Assembly (NCBI GenBank): GCA_902777385.1
Contig: CACYTP010000005.1
Coordinates: 56,239-120,238, forward strand
DNA length: 64,000 nucleotides
DNA from: an uncultured bacterium
GTDB taxonomy: Bacteria > Cyanobacteriota > Vampirovibrionia > Gastranaerophilales > Gastranaerophilaceae
Reading direction: 5' to 3'
The notes under the pieces: model-generated
Seen by the model: the letters and a program-made list of their open reading frames with translations, nothing else
The model's database searches: none
Told to the model about the DNA's origin: nothing
Part shown: positions 53,192 to 63,388 of the stretch, in pieces
Numbering within the stretch: the stretch's first letter is position 1
Layout of the letters: each line of letters opens with the position of its first letter
Made by a program: the position numbers and the translations under genes

Positions 53192-56100
53192 AAGAAGCCA
53201 ACTTTTCAATATTTGTGCTTAATTTTGAGAGTTTGTTATCCAACTCATCTATTTTATCAGCCGTATAATTGCTATTGTTCTGTGTTTCAAGGGCAGTACA
53301 TATTCTGTCTAATTGCATTTCTATTCTGTCCAGCCTTGATTCCTGACGGCTTATTTTTTCTTCAACAAAGTTTTGAAGTTTAGTGATTTTTGAGTCCTGA
53401 CTCATCAATTTGCCTTCTATTATACTTTGCAGTTCCTCTGCTCTAAATTCACTCTGTGATACAACATTATCCACTATATTTTGCAAATTTTCAATATTTG
53501 CTTCCTGTTGATAATATTTTGAGTCAATGAATTTGTAGAGTTCTGATTTTTCAGGTAATACATCTTTTAATTCATCCGTAACTGTTGATGATATTGATTT
53601 GTTGTATATGGATTCAAGAGTATCTGTAGTCCCGTCCATCCATTCGCCCAAATACATCATTACATTTTTAAGAATATTATTGACGTTAACTGTATATTCA
53701 AGTTTCTTATCAAGTTCAGATAAATATTTTTCTATACGTCTCATTATAAACTTGCTGTCAGAGCCAAATGAGTTAGCCATTCCCTGTTCAACTTTTTCAA
53801 TCAGTTTTTCGTCAGCTTCATTTTGACCTAAAATGAGTTTATTTAGTCTTGCACTTATACTCAGAATTTCGTTACCTAATTCTTCAAAAGAAACACGTTT
53901 GACTTCAGCATCAATAATTGCGTCTTTCAAATCCTCCATTGATTTTGACATTTTTGTAAGATTTGTGGAGACTACTGCTAATTCATTATCAGCAACTTTT
54001 GTTGATACATCATTTACGACTAAACGTAATTTTGCTAAATCTGACTCTACATCCTGCATTGTGTATGTGTATAATTCCATGTCGTCTCCGGCATTGGAAA
54101 TAGCTGACAATTGATGTTTTACATCCAGCAGCATTCTGTGGAGTTCGTTTGTTCTGTCATTTACAAAATCTTTAATTTCTTCACTTTCTTCTGCAAATGA
54201 AATTCCGTTAGTAAGTGATACCACAGCTGTTATTACGGAATCTTTTATTTCAGCTGCACTCTTTGACAAGTCAATGCTTTTGAGGCTGTTATCAATTTTT
54301 ATTAACTCATCATTTAATTTTGCATAAACATTATTTGTATTGTCGGATGAAGTTTCTTTTAATGCGTCAATCTGAGCTTCTACGATTTCTTTAATTTCAT
54401 ATATCTCATCAAGAACACCATTATCATCTGACATTGCAATTATGTCTATTTTGCTGTTGAGTTCTTTTATTAAATTTTCAACTGACAAACTTTCAGAAGT
54501 GTTTGTTTTTGAATATTCCTTGAGGTTTGTTTCTGTTGCTGTAAGTTGTTCTTTTAACTCATCAATCTTCTTTTTAAATAAATCTTTGTCAACTATAGTT
54601 CCGTTTGATGCATCTATGCTTGATTTTACGGATTGAATATCGTCGTTAATTTTTTCGATATTAGCAGCAACGTCATTCAAAATTTCTTCACTGTCACTTT
54701 GAGCAATGATATCAAGTTTAGTATCTATTGTTTTAATATAATTGTCTTTTAAATCTTTAACATCTTCAATAACAGTTTCAATATTTTCAGATAGTTCATC
54801 GTTGCTTGATTGTGCAAGAATATCGTTGCTTGATTGTGCAAGAATATCAAGTTTAGCATCTATTGTTTTAATGTAATTATTTTTTAAATCTTTAATATCT
54901 TCAATGATACTTCCAATGTTTTCAGAAAGTTCATTGTTCCCTGATTTTACCAGAACATCAAGTTTAGAATTTAATTCATCAATTTTTGCATTTATTTCTG
55001 TACTTGTCTTAGTATTTGCTACAATTGAATCAACGTTATCTTTGATATTTTTAATATTTTCAAAAACACCCTTTTCTTTGTCGTCAGTTCCACCGCTTGC
55101 TAAAACTACCAAACCTACTTTTCTGTCTAATTCGTCAAGCTTTTCTATAATCTGCTGTGCATTTTTGTTTGAGTTTTCAAATTTATCATTGATTACATCA
55201 AGAGTATATTCTACCGTATTCTTAACAGAGTTGATAACATCCGCCAAATCTTGTGCAGCTAAATCGGTGTCCTGCTTCATTTCTATAATTTTATCCGCAA
55301 GACTTTTATTTAGTCCTCTTATTAAGTCTATCAGTTCTTCATTATCTATTGCAGGAATAAGTATATTTTTTATTTCTTCCGGATTTAAAGAGTTGTGTTG
55401 TTCAACTATAGATTTAATTTCCTGCAATTTTTCCGTAATTGATTCGTAATTTGATTTCCCTGCTTCTTTTAGTCTGGTTTCCAGATTAATCAAATCTGCC
55501 TGAAATTCAGTCTGGATATCCTCTGCAATAGAGAAATTGCTTTGTGTTAAATCGTGTATATTGGATAATACGTTGTTTATTGTCTCTAAATTTGCATTAA
55601 TTGAATCGTTAACGACTTCTTCTAAGTCGTTAAGTTTTGACACGGTTTCGTTATATGAATTTTCAACATTTCCGTAAGCAGGCTGATTTTTTAACAAATC
55701 TTTAAGTTCATTAGAAAGTGTTACATAAGAAAGTTCAATTTGCTCTTTTGTTGCTGTCAGTATATTGGTATAATCAAAATCAGCAAATTCTTTAATGGCA
55801 TTTTCCAATGGCTCAAAATTTTCCGTAATGAATTTCAATTTTTCTTCAATGGTATTGCCAATGTCTGTAACGACATTATTTAAGTCAGTTTTAATTGAAG
55901 AAATGCCGGAATCAAGACTTGCTACAATGTTGCTTGAATTTTCTAGTTGTTTTGAATATATGGTTTCAACATTTTGACCTACAAGATATAAATTGTTGTT
56001 GATTATAGCAAGAATTTCGTCAAGAGTTGATTTTACATCTTCAATAGCACCGATTTTTTCTTTTCTTATGTTATCAGATAAAATATCAAATTGTTGTCTT

Positions 56101-58964
56101 ATGTTGGCAAGTATTTCTATTAAGCCAGAATTACCTACCAAATTTGTCAGTTTGTTTGATAGTTCATCAAATCTTGTTTTTATTTCTCCGAATTGGTTTT
56201 CGGAACCCTCCAGATCATTATTGGTTTTTGCGGTTACATTTTGTACAGCTTCAACATAATCATTCAGTCTGCCGTTCAGTATGCCAAGCATTTGCTCATA
56301 ATTTTGAGCGTAATCTGACATTTGTTCGTCAATCATTGATAATTTTGCAGATAATGCAGAATCATCATAGCCTATTGATATATTGCCTAAATTATCTCTT
56401 ATTGTTGAGATAGAATCTTTAATATCCGCAATTTCATCAGCCATACCTGATTTATAATCAATCAACTTATCATTAATTATTGTTTCAAGGTTTTCTATGG
56501 CTTGTGCAGGTGTTCCGGTGTCAGATGTTCTGTTAGCTGCCAGTTTGATTTCGGATAATTCAGCTAATGTCATATCTGATTTTATTTGAATATCACTTGA
56601 AATTTTTTCTAAAGAATTTTTATATTCACTGACTATATTTTTTAATGTTTCAAGTTTTTCATCTTTAGATTGACTGTTGGTGTTAATAATATTGCGAAGT
56701 TCACCAAATTTTTCTTCTCTGTCGTTTACGTAATCCCTTATAATATCTTTTATTTCATTTTGTTGCCCAAATCCTGATACATTTAGTTCATTTATCAGAT
56801 TTTTAATTTCTTCAAGCTTTTCATCTTTTATCGAGCTGTTGTTACGAATAAGATCACTAATTCCGTTAATCATGGCATCTTTATTCGCACTATTGGTTTC
56901 GATTAGATTTCTGATAGCATCAAGTTTCTCATCTTTGGAAGAACTGTTTTGATAAATAATATTTTTTAATTCTTCAAACTTACCGTCATCAGTATTTATA
57001 TGAATGTTGCCGATAGAATTTTTAATATCTTCAAGCTTTTCATCTTTTGATGAACTATTTTGATAAATAATATTTTTTAATTCTTCAAACTTGCCGTCAT
57101 CAGTATTTATATGAATATTACCAATAGCATTTTTAATATCTTCAAGCTTCTCATCTTTGGATGAACTGTTCTCATTTATAATATCTCTCAGTGCTTGGAA
57201 TTGATTGTCTTTCGACATATCAATGTCATTCAGTAAATTTTCAATGGAAGCTAATTTTTCATCCTTAGAATTTGATTTTTCTTCAATAACAGCTTCTATA
57301 TGCCCGAAATCAATATCTCTTATTACATTGTCTTTAATTGTGTCTATTGCTGCTGCATTATTTTCTATTAATGTTTGGAGTCTTGTGAAATTCTCGTTTT
57401 TTTCAACATCAAACCTGCTCATTATCACTTCTAAATTTGAAAGTTTTTCAAGAATTTCATCATTATTTTGTGAATTTTCAACCTTTGATGAAAAGTCAAC
57501 AAATAATTCTTTTAAAGTTTCCAGATATCCGTTGAGATTATCTGCAGCAGAATTTTTGAATGCCTCTACAGAATCATTTACACCTTCTACTTTTTCTAAC
57601 AAAGCGTTAAAATTTGAAGATGAAGAAGCAAGCAATTCATCTTTAAGATTAACTATTTCTTCGATATCAGTTTCCTGAAGTTTTTTTACAATATCCTCGG
57701 AGGTTTGGGCTATAACAGAAGATAACTCCTTTATTTCTTCTGATGAGTTTGTCATCATTTTTTCAAATCCGCTGTTAACATCTTGCAGTTGTGTGCCTAA
57801 TTCCGATAATCTGTCTGTCAAATATGCTTCATTATCAACCTTTAAAAGACTTACAGCATCTTTAAGTGTATTGATAAAATCTACAATCTCATTAACTTTT
57901 GCCGCTACAAGATTTTCATAGTCGTGAGCTTTTGAAACTATAATTTCTTCAACCTGCTTAAAGTTATTCATTATGTTGTTAAAATTATTGGAAGCTAAAT
58001 TAGCATAATCTTCAGATTTTGTGATAACTATATTTTCAATTCTTTTAACGTTATCCAGGATGTCATTACCAAGCATTGTGTCAGCTTCGTTTCCTGTTTC
58101 AATCTTGGTTGTTATATCTTTATTTAGTGCTGCAAATTCATCTTTTAAATGGTCTGAGTAATCCATTATATTCGCTTTCAAAACTTCTATTGTCGTTCTG
58201 AAATCAAGAGAATTGCTGTTCATAGCCTCAGACATGTTACTGCTCAAATATTTTAGATGATCAAATCCGTCATTAAGGATTTTTTGAATATCATCTCCCA
58301 TTGAGTATAATTTCGAGTTAACATTTCCAAGATTTGAAGAAACTGTTGCTTCTAACCCTGCAATTTTTGAATTTGTATCGTCAATGGAGCGTTCAATTGT
58401 TCCATATACATAATTATTTTTTGATGAATAATCGTCTATTTTATTTTTTAAATCTACAAGTGCAGAAACCATATTCCCGTGACGTAAGTTTGAATCTGAA
58501 ATAAAATTCTCATATCCTTTAACCAAATCATCGGTTCTGTGACGGAGAGTTTCTATCATAGCACCGTTTTTAACGGCACTTTCAAGTGCGTCAAGCCTGT
58601 CAAGAATAAGATTTTTTGCATCTGCATCTCTGTTGGCAAAATTAACGACAGACGTGAAGCCTGATTTGAAATTGTCAGAAAGTGTTTTAACCTGTTCCGT
58701 CAGTTCGGAATAATCTGTAGAGCTATATATTGCATTCTTTAAGCTTTCAAGTGTTGTGTCAAGTTCGGATAATTTATCGTTGTCTGATGTTAATTTTGTA
58801 TCAATTATCTGCCTTACAGCCGCAAGAGCTTCAGCATTATCTCTTATGCCGTCAACTTTCCCTCTGATTTCAGCTAAAATTCTCTTGTAATCCTCATTAT
58901 TACTATCATTTTCACGTCTTAGTCCTTCAATAAGACCTGCAATTTCGTCTATATTTTCTGCCAT
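53181..58964 (-). CDS. Giant coiled-coil protein (1,927 residues)
   Basis: A very long, acidic, almost entirely helical protein with heptad-like spacing of Ile/Leu from end to end and hardly any Gly or Pro. It has no signal peptide, membrane helix or enzymatic motif. Internal repeats are obvious: units of 37 residues (SSSKDEKLEDIKN.IGNI.. then INTDDGKFEELKNIIYQN) occur in near-identical tandem, and looser copies with SSKDEKL recur around them. Start at 58964 follows AAGGAAAT; the earlier ATG lacks a ribosome site. A cytoskeletal, scaffold or surface-fibre role is possible but unproven. It overlaps the glcD-like gene by 11 bases. Confidence 0.8.
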   Translation of the reverse strand: MAENIDEIAGLIEGLRRENDSNNEDYKRILAEIRGKVDGIRDNAEALAAVRQIIDTKLTSDNDKLSELDTTLESLKNAIYSSTDYSELTEQVKTLSDNFKSGFTSVVNFANRDADAKNLILDRLDALESAVKNGAMIETLRHRTDDLVKGYENFISDSNLRHGNMVSALVDLKNKIDDYSSKNNYVYGTIERSIDDTNSKIAGLEATVSSNLGNVNSKLYSMGDDIQKILNDGFDHLKYLSSNMSEAMNSNSLDFRTTIEVLKANIMDYSDHLKDEFAALNKDITTKIETGNEADTMLGNDILDNVKRIENIVITKSEDYANLASNNFNNIMNNFKQVEEIIVSKAHDYENLVAAKVNEIVDFINTLKDAVSLLKVDNEAYLTDRLSELGTQLQDVNSGFEKMMTNSSEEIKELSSVIAQTSEDIVKKLQETDIEEIVNLKDELLASSSSNFNALLEKVEGVNDSVEAFKNSAADNLNGYLETLKELFVDFSSKVENSQNNDEILEKLSNLEVIMSRFDVEKNENFTRLQTLIENNAAAIDTIKDNVIRDIDFGHIEAVIEEKSNSKDEKLASIENLLNDIDMSKDNQFQALRDIINENSSSKDEKLEDIKNAIGNIHINTDDGKFEELKNIIYQNSSSKDEKLEDIKNSIGNIHINTDDGKFEELKNIIYQNSSSKDEKLDAIRNLIETNSANKDAMINGISDLIRNNSSIKDEKLEEIKNLINELNVSGFGQQNEIKDIIRDYVNDREEKFGELRNIINTNSQSKDEKLETLKNIVSEYKNSLEKISSDIQIKSDMTLAELSEIKLAANRTSDTGTPAQAIENLETIINDKLIDYKSGMADEIADIKDSISTIRDNLGNISIGYDDSALSAKLSMIDEQMSDYAQNYEQMLGILNGRLNDYVEAVQNVTAKTNNDLEGSENQFGEIKTRFDELSNKLTNLVGNSGLIEILANIRQQFDILSDNIRKEKIGAIEDVKSTLDEILAIINNNLYLVGQNVETIYSKQLENSSNIVASLDSGISSIKTDLNNVVTDIGNTIEEKLKFITENFEPLENAIKEFADFDYTNILTATKEQIELSYVTLSNELKDLLKNQPAYGNVENSYNETVSKLNDLEEVVNDSINANLETINNVLSNIHDLTQSNFSIAEDIQTEFQADLINLETRLKEAGKSNYESITEKLQEIKSIVEQHNSLNPEEIKNILIPAIDNEELIDLIRGLNKSLADKIIEMKQDTDLAAQDLADVINSVKNTVEYTLDVINDKFENSNKNAQQIIEKLDELDRKVGLVVLASGGTDDKEKGVFENIKNIKDNVDSIVANTKTSTEINAKIDELNSKLDVLVKSGNNELSENIGSIIEDIKDLKNNYIKTIDAKLDILAQSSNDILAQSSNDELSENIETVIEDVKDLKDNYIKTIDTKLDIIAQSDSEEILNDVAANIEKINDDIQSVKSSIDASNGTIVDKDLFKKKIDELKEQLTATETNLKEYSKTNTSESLSVENLIKELNSKIDIIAMSDDNGVLDEIYEIKEIVEAQIDALKETSSDNTNNVYAKLNDELIKIDNSLKSIDLSKSAAEIKDSVITAVVSLTNGISFAEESEEIKDFVNDRTNELHRMLLDVKHQLSAISNAGDDMELYTYTMQDVESDLAKLRLVVNDVSTKVADNELAVVSTNLTKMSKSMEDLKDAIIDAEVKRVSFEELGNEILSISARLNKLILGQNEADEKLIEKVEQGMANSFGSDSKFIMRRIEKYLSELDKKLEYTVNVNNILKNVMMYLGEWMDGTTDTLESIYNKSISSTVTDELKDVLPEKSELYKFIDSKYYQQEANIENLQNIVDNVVSQSEFRAEELQSIIEGKLMSQDSKITKLQNFVEEKISRQESRLDRIEMQLDRICTALETQNNSNYTADKIDELDNKLSKLSTNIEKLASYVD
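54801..54848 (-). repeat. Perfect 24-bp tandem duplication inside the coiled-coil gene
   Basis: Bases 54801-54824 are repeated exactly at 54825-54848, giving ILAQSSND twice. An exact copy in otherwise diverged repeats suggests a recent slippage event. Confidence 0.85.
56921..57142 (-). repeat. Two near-identical 111-bp repeats in the coiled-coil gene
   Basis: Units of 111 bp (37 codons) at 56921-57031 and 57032-57142 differ at only a few bases; a partial copy continues to about 57190. They encode the SSKDEKLEDIKN / TDDGKFEELKN units. Confidence 0.85.
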
Positions 58965-59121
58965 TATTAATTTCCTTAAAATACACTTTCCCAATAATAT
59001 TTTAACAGAACAATGGGGAATATAGCAAAATGTTAAGCAATTTTATTATTTGTAACGAAAAAGAAAGCAAAAATTTTATTAAGTGATATAATACACATGG
59101 CATGGTTGAGAGGATTTAGGA

Positions 59122-59334
59122 ATGAGTCACATAGTAATTGATGAAAACAGATGTAAAGGGTGTTATTTGTGTATAGAAGAATGCCCTAAAAAATTATTAA
59201 GAGTGGGGCAAAATGTAAATAGTTTAGGAGTGCATTTGGTAGAATTCAACGATCCTAACCACGAATGCCTCGGCTGTGCTATGTGTGCAACAAGATGCCC
59301 TGATATTGCTATTACTGAAGTGTACAGAGGATAG
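59122..59334 (+). CDS. korD: 2-oxoacid:ferredoxin oxidoreductase, ferredoxin-like delta subunit
   Basis: A 70-residue protein with two 4Fe-4S motifs: CKGCYLCIEECPK (about 12-24) and CLGCAMCATRCPD (about 49-61). It is the electron-carrying subunit of a four-subunit complex whose other genes follow at once. A TATAAT at 59087 and a GAGAGGA ribosome site precede it. Order delta-alpha-beta-gamma is typical for KGOR/VOR operons. Confidence 0.9.
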   Translation: MSHIVIDENRCKGCYLCIEECPKKLLRVGQNVNSLGVHLVEFNDPNHECLGCAMCATRCPDIAITEVYRG

Positions 59335-59337
59335 ATT

Positions 59338-60417
59338 ATGACGGAATGTTTAACGACAACAGATAACAAAGTTTTAACAAAAGGTAATTATGCAATCGCA
59401 AATGCTGCTGTTATGGCTGGCTGTGAATGCTATTTTGGATATCCGATTACACCGCAGAGTGAAATCGGTGAATTCATGAGCGGTAAGATGCAGGAATTAA
59501 AGAGAGCTTATGTTTCGGCAGAAAGTGAACTTGCTGCAATTAATATGGTTATCGGGGCTTGTTCAACCGGTGCCAAAGCAATGACATCATCATCTTCTTG
59601 TGCTGTTGCTCTTATGCAGGAAGCTTTATCCTATGCTGCATCTGATGAGTTGCCTGTAGTTTTAATCAGTGTTATGAGAGGCGGTCCGGGATTAGGTAAT
59701 ATTTATCCTTCTCAGGGTGATTATAATCAGGCTACAATAGGCGGCGGTAATGGTGATTACAAGTTGATTGTTCTTGCACCGTCAACTGTTCAGGAATGTG
59801 TTGATTTGACATACAAGGCATTTTATCTTGCACATAAGTATAAAAATCCGACAATAATGCTTGCTGACGGCTTATTAGGTCAGATGATGGAACCTGTTGA
59901 ATTTAAGGAGTATCCTTATCCTGAAATTGATAATTCATCTTGGGCTTTGACAGGTGCTAAAAATCGTCCGGCAAGGGTTATTCGTTCTTATGCTCCGAGT
60001 GCGGATAATCAGTGTGAATTCTTGAAAAAATTACATGCAAAATATAAACTTATAGAGGAAAATGAAACCGATTGGGAAGAAATTAATACGGAAGATGCGG
60101 ATATTATTCTTGTAAGTTTCGGTTCTCCTGCAAGAAATGCAAAGTCGGCTATGAAAGAGTGCCGCAAGTTGGGAATAAAAGTCGGCTTATTAAGACCTAT
60201 CACGTTATTCCCGTTCCCATCAAAGAGGATATCAGAATTGGCTGATACTGCAAAGAAATTTATTTCCGTAGAAATAAATATGGGGCAGATGATTAGAGAT
60301 ATAAAGCTGGCTGTTAACGGAAAAGCTCCTGTTGAATTATTGAACAGACCGGTCGGAAATCCTCCTTCGGTAGAAGAGATTGTAGCTAGAATTAAAAAAG
60401 AAAGTGAAGTGTTATAA
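59338..60417 (+). CDS. korA: 2-oxoacid:ferredoxin oxidoreductase alpha subunit
   Basis: A 359-residue subunit. It has the N-terminal KGNYAIANAAVMAGCECYFGYPITPQSEI region, the TSSSSCAVALMQEALSYAASDELPVV segment that contacts the TPP domain, and a C-terminal transketolase-like domain (LRPITLFPFPSKRI). With the next two genes it oxidatively decarboxylates a 2-oxoacid (2-oxoglutarate or a branched-chain oxoacid) to an acyl-CoA with reduction of ferredoxin. Which substrate is used cannot be read from the sequence. Starts 3 bases after korD. Confidence 0.9.
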   Translation: MTECLTTTDNKVLTKGNYAIANAAVMAGCECYFGYPITPQSEIGEFMSGKMQELKRAYVSAESELAAINMVIGACSTGAKAMTSSSSCAVALMQEALSYAASDELPVVLISVMRGGPGLGNIYPSQGDYNQATIGGGNGDYKLIVLAPSTVQECVDLTYKAFYLAHKYKNPTIMLADGLLGQMMEPVEFKEYPYPEIDNSSWALTGAKNRPARVIRSYAPSADNQCEFLKKLHAKYKLIEENETDWEEINTEDADIILVSFGSPARNAKSAMKECRKLGIKVGLLRPITLFPFPSKRISELADTAKKFISVEINMGQMIRDIKLAVNGKAPVELLNRPVGNPPSVEEIVARIKKESEVL

Positions 60418-61184
60418 TGGCAGCATTGACTCAAACATTTAAAATGCCCGATAGTATTAAAAAGGGTTCAAAGTTTTCTTTCTGTCCGGGATGTGACCAT
60501 GGTGTTGCAGTAAGACTTGTTGCAGAAGTGTTGGATGAGTTGGGATTGAGAGATAATGCTATTTTGGTTGCATCAATAGGATGTTCTGTTACTTTATATG
60601 ATTTTATGGAAGTTGACAGTATTGAGGCACCTCACGGAAGAGCTTTGGCTGAAGCAACAGGAGTTAAACGTGCAAGACCTGAAAGAACTGTTTTTACATA
60701 TCAGGGTGATGGTGATTTTGCTTCAATAGGTATGGCTGAAAGTTTGCATTGTGCATTAAGAGGTGAGAGTGTTACTGCTATATGTATTAATAACACAACT
60801 TATGGTATGACGGGCGGTCAATTGGGGCCGACAACGTTGTTGGGACAGATTACAACGACATCACCAACAGGCAGAAATGTTGATTATTACGGTTATCCGG
60901 TAAAAATTGCTGAGCATGTGGCATTATGTGACGGTACAGCTTATTCTGCAAGAGTATCTCTTGATTCTGTTCCGAATATCAGAAAAGCGAAGGCTGCAAT
61001 TAAAAAAGCTTTTGAAATTCAACAGAAAGGGTTAGGATTTAGTTTTGTTGAAATTCTTTCGACTTGTCCTACAAACTGGAAAAAGACGCCTCAACAGGCA
61101 CATGAAAGAGTAAGGGAAGAGATGATGCCGGTTTATAAGCCGGGTGTATATAAAGATATTACGGCAGATGCGGAGGTTAAGTAA
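60417..61184 (+). CDS. korB: 2-oxoacid:ferredoxin oxidoreductase beta subunit (TPP-binding)
   Basis: A 255-residue subunit carrying thiamine diphosphate. FCPGCDHG (about 22-29) is the family's start motif. The TPP motif runs from YQGDGDFASIG (about 99-109) to INNTTYGMTGGQ (about 127-138). The C-terminal part includes SFVEILSTCPTNW. It shares one base with korA and with korC, so all are translated together. It needs the thiamine diphosphate made by ThiL (804-1724). Confidence 0.92.
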   Translation: MAALTQTFKMPDSIKKGSKFSFCPGCDHGVAVRLVAEVLDELGLRDNAILVASIGCSVTLYDFMEVDSIEAPHGRALAEATGVKRARPERTVFTYQGDGDFASIGMAESLHCALRGESVTAICINNTTYGMTGGQLGPTTLLGQITTTSPTGRNVDYYGYPVKIAEHVALCDGTAYSARVSLDSVPNIRKAKAAIKKAFEIQQKGLGFSFVEILSTCPTNWKKTPQQAHERVREEMMPVYKPGVYKDITADAEVK

Positions 61185-61738
61185 TGGAAAATAATTTTAT
61201 TATAGCAGGTTTTGGCGGTCAAGGGGTACTGTTAGCCGGTGAAGTTTTAGCTAACGCATTTATGCTTGATAACATAAATGTTACTTGGTATCCGAGTTAT
61301 GGTGCCGAGATGAGGGGCGGTACGGTTAATTGTGAAATCGTTATGAATGATGCAGAAGATGTTAGTTCTGTAAATAAAGCTGAGACTGATTATATAGTTG
61401 CTTTAAATCAGGCTTCTTTTGACAGATTTTTATCAAAAGTGAAAAAAGGTGGTTGGATGATTGCAAATTCCACTCTTGTAAAACAATTAAAACCGAGAGC
61501 TGATATAAATTATATTTTTGCACCTGTTACCGCATTGGCAGACAAACTTGGTAATGTGAAGATGACCAATATATTATCGCTGGGTGTTCTTGCGAAGATA
61601 AGCCGTTTGGTTTCTCTTGAAACTCTTGAAAAGGCATTGGATATTGTAATTCCGCCACACAGAAAGAGTTTATTGCCTTTAAATATAAAAGCATTAAAAA
61701 TCGGCTATGAGTATGATTTATCTCTGACAAATGTGTAA
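61184..61738 (+). CDS. korC: 2-oxoacid:ferredoxin oxidoreductase gamma subunit
   Basis: A 184-residue subunit beginning IAGFGGQGVLLAGEVLANA, the typical start of the gamma domain, followed by WYPSYGAEMRGGTVNCEIV. It completes the korDABC operon. Such ferredoxin-linked enzymes are used mainly by anaerobes, so this supports an anaerobic, fermentative or hydrogen-producing way of life. Confidence 0.92.
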   Translation: MENNFIIAGFGGQGVLLAGEVLANAFMLDNINVTWYPSYGAEMRGGTVNCEIVMNDAEDVSSVNKAETDYIVALNQASFDRFLSKVKKGGWMIANSTLVKQLKPRADINYIFAPVTALADKLGNVKMTNILSLGVLAKISRLVSLETLEKALDIVIPPHRKSLLPLNIKALKIGYEYDLSLTNV

Positions 61739-61842
61739 AATTCACCTAAAAAGTCGATTGTAAAATTTCAAAAAAGTATTATTCTTATAATGTAAACAAA
61801 AGGATTTATAAGGTAATATATTTTAACGAGGTTTTCTTAAAA

Positions 61843-62070
61843 GTGAAACGTAGATTAATTGAACAAATTGCAAAAAAACAGGTTCAGCTGGACAAACTGG
61901 CTGCTCATGTTGAAAAAAGCTCTATCTGCTCCCAATTGTATAATAAAGTCGTTATTGAAAAAGCTATCCTAAAAAAACAACTTGATGATTTGAGCAGAAA
62001 CAAATTAGCCGAAAAAGTTGTCAGATTATTCCCGCACAAAAAATCATTAATATGTGACTATTTTAATTAA
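61843..62070 (+). CDS. Small basic helical protein, unknown
   Basis: A 75-residue, Lys-rich, helical protein with Leu/Ile heptad-like spacing (KRRLIEQIAKKQVQLDKL...KAILKKQLDDL). Start is GTG with AACGAGGTTTT upstream, a weak ribosome site. No family is recognised. It follows korC by 104 bases and may be separate. Length and lack of conserved motifs make it a moderate call. Confidence 0.5.
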   Translation: MKRRLIEQIAKKQVQLDKLAAHVEKSSICSQLYNKVVIEKAILKKQLDDLSRNKLAEKVVRLFPHKKSLICDYFN

Positions 62071-62077
62071 GTAATAA

Positions 62078-63277
62078 CTATCTTACAACCATGTAGTTGT
62101 ATATGACTTCTGAAGCTTTGACTATAAAATCTTTTCCGTCAGGAGAATTGTACGGTCTGTTTGCCATAATAATTACGATATATTTTTTGCCGTTAGGGGT
62201 AGTTACAATACCGGCATCCCCAAGCATTTTACCTATATCTCCGGTTTTATGAACGAAGGATGCTCCGCCTCCCAATCCAGCTTGAATTAGACGGTTATTT
62301 TTAACATTACTCATATAATTAAGTATTCTTTTTCTGGATTCATCAGAAAGAAATTTTGGATTTTCTATATTGTACAACATCCTTGCCAAATCTCTTGCTG
62401 TTGTATAATTTGTTCCCTGCATATCAGGAAGCCAGGTGTTCACATGTGTCTTTTTTAATCCCCAGTCCCTAATGCCCTGATTTACGTCATTCATAGAACC
62501 TATTTTAGACATAAGCATATTAGTTGCAGAATTATCCGAATCAGTAATCATTATGCGTGCAAGGTAATCCAGTGTGTAAGTGGAATTTTCCGCTCTGAAC
62601 TGTAGATTACCTGAGCCTTCTGCTCTGTAATAGTCTACTAAATCCATACTGTCATATAATGAAACCTGTTTCGCTTCTATTGATTTAAACAGTTGTATAA
62701 GTACAGGTATCTTTATTATACTTGCCGCAGGGAACAATTCTTCTCCGTTTATATCGGCATAGTTTCCTGTATCATAATCCCAAACAAACACTGTCGGATG
62801 TATTGTCGGGTACATTGGCATTATATTTTTTATGCTTCTTTCCAAATCTGTTAATTCATTTGAAACAGGAAGTTCGGTCATAAGGGCTTTTTTCTTTATT
62901 GCAGCACCGTTAAGTGACAATTCATTCATAAAAATATTGTTATTAACATAATTCAATGTCGGTAATACAATATTTCTGTATTCTGCCTTAATTTTAGGAT
63001 ATGGAGATTTTGTAAAAGCAGAGTGAGAAATATTTTTGAATGCTGTAGGCAAAATAAATATTCCAATTATTAGCAGAACAGAAATACCTGCAATTCTTGC
63101 AATAAGAACATCTCTATCTACTTTTGCCTGCTGGCGTTTTTTGTGATGTGTTTGATATCTGTTAGTGGAAATGACATTTTGACCGAAAGTTCTTCTTTGG
63201 GGTATAGCCGTGCAGGTACGACGCTCATCACCATAATAATAGTAGCGTTCTTCGTACTTCCTTGCTAACTCCGGCAT
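62078..63277 (-). CDS. Membrane-anchored class-A-beta-lactamase-fold serine hydrolase lacking Glu166
   Basis: A 399-residue protein with a basic, Tyr-rich cytoplasmic N-terminus (1-55), one membrane helix (about 58-78) and an extracytoplasmic serine-hydrolase domain. SxxK is at Ser186-Lys189 (ASIIK), SDN at 247-249 and KTG at 344-346, in the class A order. In the omega-loop the WEPELN of class A enzymes is replaced by WLPDMQ (282-287), so the deacylating Glu166 is Leu and Asn170 is Gln. It is unlikely to be an efficient beta-lactamase; a penicillin-binding or peptidoglycan-related role is more likely. Start 63277 (ATG) follows AAGGAG. Confidence 0.82.
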   Translation of the reverse strand: MPELARKYEERYYYYGDERRTCTAIPQRRTFGQNVISTNRYQTHHKKRQQAKVDRDVLIARIAGISVLLIIGIFILPTAFKNISHSAFTKSPYPKIKAEYRNIVLPTLNYVNNNIFMNELSLNGAAIKKKALMTELPVSNELTDLERSIKNIMPMYPTIHPTVFVWDYDTGNYADINGEELFPAASIIKIPVLIQLFKSIEAKQVSLYDSMDLVDYYRAEGSGNLQFRAENSTYTLDYLARIMITDSDNSATNMLMSKIGSMNDVNQGIRDWGLKKTHVNTWLPDMQGTNYTTARDLARMLYNIENPKFLSDESRKRILNYMSNVKNNRLIQAGLGGGASFVHKTGDIGKMLGDAGIVTTPNGKKYIVIIMANRPYNSPDGKDFIVKASEVIYNYMVVR

Positions 63278-63388
63278 TCCCAAATATCTCCTTAAAAATC
63301 CCTAACAACTATATTTTACATTAATTTATAATGTCGGGCAAGAAAGTTACAGATTTCTTTACAATATGCTACAAAAATAATAATATTT

